This document shows positions 6,847 to 8,419 of a stretch of 8,419 nucleotides of DNA, piece after piece. Source of the stretch: Eubacteriales Family XIII. Incertae Sedis bacterium (lineage in GTDB: Bacteria > Bacillota > Clostridia > Peptostreptococcales > Anaerovoracaceae). Position 1 is the first letter of the stretch, and the number at the start of each line of letters is the position of its first letter. The DNA lies in contig JAISGB010000276.1 in NCBI GenBank assembly GCA_031263335.1, forward strand, positions 1 to 8,419. The letters run 5' to 3'. The position numbers and the translations under genes were made by a program. Below the pieces are notes generated by a model. That model saw only the letters and a list, made by a program, of their open reading frames with translations, had not been told where the DNA came from and searched no databases.

Positions 6847-6861
6847 AAGGAGAAGGATTTG
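6847..6861 (+). promoter_or_regulatory. Shine-Dalgarno and TTG start of the HD-GYP gene
   Basis: AAGGAG (6847-6852) is followed after 6 bases by an in-frame TTG (6859-6861). This decides the start over the longer frame from the TTG at 6805, whose first 18 codons would cover the promoter and ribosome site. The arrangement is close to that at 565-582 of the second baseplate gene. Confidence 0.65.
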
Positions 6862-7899
6862 AATAAATATCGAGTGTTGTACATTGGCGGCGACGGGGAA
6901 GAAAGGGATGCCTTGACACGCATCCTGTCGTCCGATCACGATTTCGTGTCCTGCGCCTCGATCGAGGAGGCGATGCGGATCAGTCTGCGTGAAACGCCGG
7001 ATCTCTTCCTCGTTTCGCGTACGGCGGACGGGGCGTCCGCAGAGGAGAATGTCGCGCGGCTGACGGATCACAAACGCCTCCGCAACGTCCCCGTGATCAT
7101 TGTCAAGGGGCGGGGCGTCGGCCATGAGGGGATCTTCGACGACCGGATCGTCGACACGGCGGAGACCCCGTTCGTCGACGCGGACGTGCGGCATCGCGTG
7201 CGGGTGCATCTCAACATCGCGCGGCGCGACAAGGCCATGCGGGAACAGATGGAAGCGCTCAGTAACGGGTTGCTCTCATCCATTTCGGAGATGGTGGAAT
7301 GCCGCGACGAAAATACGGGCGGCCACATCGCGCGTACGAGCAAATATGTCATGTTGTTGGGGATGGATCTGGTCGAGACGGGCGCCTACGGAGGCGCGCT
7401 GAGCTCGGAGGATGTGGAGCGGATGGCGCGGGCGGCCCCCTTGCACGATATCGGCAAGGTCGGTGTGAGCGACTTGATTCTCCTGAAGCCCGCCCGTCTC
7501 ACGGTCGACGAGTTTGACGCGATGAAGCGTCATACCCTCATCGGCAAAGCGATGATCGATCGTTTGTTGGTCGATATGCCGTCGCAGACCTATCTCACGA
7601 CCGCGAACGAGATCGCCGTTACGCATCATGAAAAATACGACGGAAGCGGCTATCCGTACGGATTGTCCGCCGAGGATATCCCGATAGGCGGTCGTATCAT
7701 GGCGGTCGCGGATGTCTATGACGCGCTTGTCGCGGATAGGGTCTATCGAAAGGCGATGACGCAGGAGGAGGCGTATCGGATCATCACGGAGTCGGAGGGC
7801 GCCCACTTTGACCCGCGCGTCGTGAAGGCGTTTGATCGCGTGTTTGACATGTTGTCTGCCCTCTCTGAGAACGCAAATGAGAAGATGGCGGCGATATAG
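6859..7899 (+). CDS. HD-GYP domain protein with degenerate receiver-like N-terminus
   Basis: This is a 346-residue cytoplasmic protein. Residues 4-122 follow the length and pattern of a response-regulator receiver, but the key residues are gone. The acidic pair position reads GG (YIGGDGEE), the phospho-acceptor position after PDLFLV is Ser53, and the conserved Lys-Pro is Thr103-Pro104. Residues 135-340 are an HD-GYP domain: VECRDENTGGHIAR, HDIGK (196-200), H225 in MKRHTLIG, HHEKYDGSGYP (256-266) and ADVYDAL (D285, D288). With the HD pair and GYP motif intact, cyclic-di-GMP phosphodiesterase activity is likely by family, to pGpG or GMP. The STAS gene follows after 30 bases, so the two are probably co-transcribed from the promoter at 6831. 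A link to the eCIS operon is only positional. Confidence 0.88.
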   Translation: MNKYRVLYIGGDGEERDALTRILSSDHDFVSCASIEEAMRISLRETPDLFLVSRTADGASAEENVARLTDHKRLRNVPVIIVKGRGVGHEGIFDDRIVDTAETPFVDADVRHRVRVHLNIARRDKAMREQMEALSNGLLSSISEMVECRDENTGGHIARTSKYVMLLGMDLVETGAYGGALSSEDVERMARAAPLHDIGKVGVSDLILLKPARLTVDEFDAMKRHTLIGKAMIDRLLVDMPSQTYLTTANEIAVTHHEKYDGSGYPYGLSAEDIPIGGRIMAVADVYDALVADRVYRKAMTQEEAYRIITESEGAHFDPRVVKAFDRVFDMLSALSENANEKMAAI

Positions 7900-7929
7900 C
7901 CGAGGCATATGGAGCGCACGGAGGGATGA

Positions 7930-8229
7930 ATGGAAATTAACACAATGATGAATGGCAATGAACGGGTTGTTTCGATCAAGGGCCGGCTCGATACGCTCAC
8001 TTCACCGGAATTGCAACCGATCTTGATCGACGCGGTCAAATCAGGCAAGCGGACCGTACTCGATTGCGACGGGTTGGAATACATCAGCAGCGCGGGCTTG
8101 CGCGTGTTGCTCATGGCGGAAAAGTCGGCAAAGGCGGCGAATTCCGGGCTGATCATCCGCAATGTCTCCGCTGAAATCAGGGAGATATTCGAAATGACGG
8201 GTTTCTCCGGCATCCTCACGATCGAATGA
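7930..8229 (+). CDS. STAS-domain anti-anti-sigma-type protein (SpoIIAA/BtrV-like)
   Basis: This 99-residue single STAS domain starts at an ATG four bases after GGAGGG. It opens with the strand VVSIKGRLDT, has a helix SPELQPILIDAVKSGKR, then the core VLDCDGLEYISSAGLRVLL. In that core Ser54 matches the serine that partner kinases of the RsbW/SpoIIAB type phosphorylate in SpoIIAA-like proteins. Such proteins switch sigma factors or other targets through partner binding. No kinase or SpoIIE-type phosphatase is visible in the window; either could lie downstream. The gene sits between the HD-GYP gene and a membrane transporter gene whose ATG overlaps its stop (ATGA), which suggests translational coupling. 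The family is confident; the target is unknown. Confidence 0.9.
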   Translation: MEINTMMNGNERVVSIKGRLDTLTSPELQPILIDAVKSGKRTVLDCDGLEYISSAGLRVLLMAEKSAKAANSGLIIRNVSAEIREIFEMTGFSGILTIE

Positions 8230-8419
8230 CCGCGCGGGCGGACAAAATGGCTGATCACAGCACCTTCTTTGAGACGCTCTACCGCAGACACGCGATCCTG
8301 AACACACTTTCCCTTCTTCTTTCCATCATCGCGCCGCTCGGTTGCACCATGCTCGTCGGCAACGCTTACGGCGCGGTCGGCCTGTCCGCGGTCGCGGCCT
8401 GCGCGCCGCTGTTCTTCCT
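8226..8419 (+). CDS. membrane protein start, probable MATE-family transporter (3' end outside window)
   Basis: An open frame begins at ATG 8226, overlapping the STAS stop by four bases (ATGA), and runs off the window end after 64 codons. A second in-frame ATG at 8247 is an alternative start; neither has a strong Shine-Dalgarno. After a charged N-terminus (FFETLYRRHAILN) there is a long hydrophobic run. It reads TLSLLLSIIAPLGCTMLVGN and then AYGAVGLSAVAACAPLFF. The pattern of a first helix, a VGN-like turn, Gly, and an Ala-rich second helix ending in Pro fits the first two helices of MATE efflux proteins. Too little is visible to exclude other polytopic membrane families. Confidence 0.55.
   Translation, partial: MTARADKMADHSTFFETLYRRHAILNTLSLLLSIIAPLGCTMLVGNAYGAVGLSAVAACAPLFF

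Noticed and set aside
6805..6858. N-terminal extension of the HD-GYP gene from TTG 6805
   Set aside because: The extra codons would cover a consensus extended -10 and the AAGGAG site, and the receiver-like pattern begins right after TTG 6859.

Overview
The window reads almost entirely on the + strand and is GC-rich (roughly 60% by eye). It has strong AAGGAG-type ribosome binding sites, tightly packed genes and frequent GTG/TTG starts. A SpoIIAA-like STAS protein, an HD-GYP protein and these Shine-Dalgarno sequences would suit a GC-rich anaerobic member of the Bacillota (Clostridia-like), but no marker gene is present and the taxonomic guess is weak.

Bases 2-6776 look like the distal part of an extracellular contractile injection system (eCIS, the phage-tail-like Afp/PVC family). 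In order they hold: the C-terminal end of one baseplate J-like protein (cut by the window edge); a second, complete baseplate J-like protein; a tail protein with the TIGR02242-type 'phage tail protein' domain; a 70-residue acidic protein I do not recognise; a large AAA+ ATPase of the Afp15/Pvc15 type with a degenerate first and an intact second nucleotide-binding module; and a DUF4280 PAAR-like protein, a candidate spike tip. The AAA+ ATPase beside baseplate genes is what points to an eCIS rather than a prophage or an ordinary type VI secretion system. Sheath, inner tube, gp25-like, spike, tape-measure, fibre and effector genes are not in the window and would be expected upstream or elsewhere.

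Bases 6777-6858 are an AT-richer gap with a short inverted repeat, a pair of imperfect direct repeats and a consensus extended -10 promoter. They separate the eCIS operon from a second unit of signalling and transport genes. This unit holds an HD-GYP protein with a receiver-like N-terminal domain that has lost its phosphorylation residues, a single-domain STAS anti-anti-sigma-type protein, and the start of a membrane protein that looks like a MATE-family transporter (ATGA overlap with the STAS gene, cut by the window end).

The structural genes would build the baseplate and its tip, and the ATPase probably acts in particle assembly or length control. Whether the HD-GYP/STAS genes regulate the eCIS or are merely neighbours cannot be decided from this sequence. 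No tRNA, rRNA, CRISPR array, insertion sequence or gene-free stretch over 300 bases was seen.
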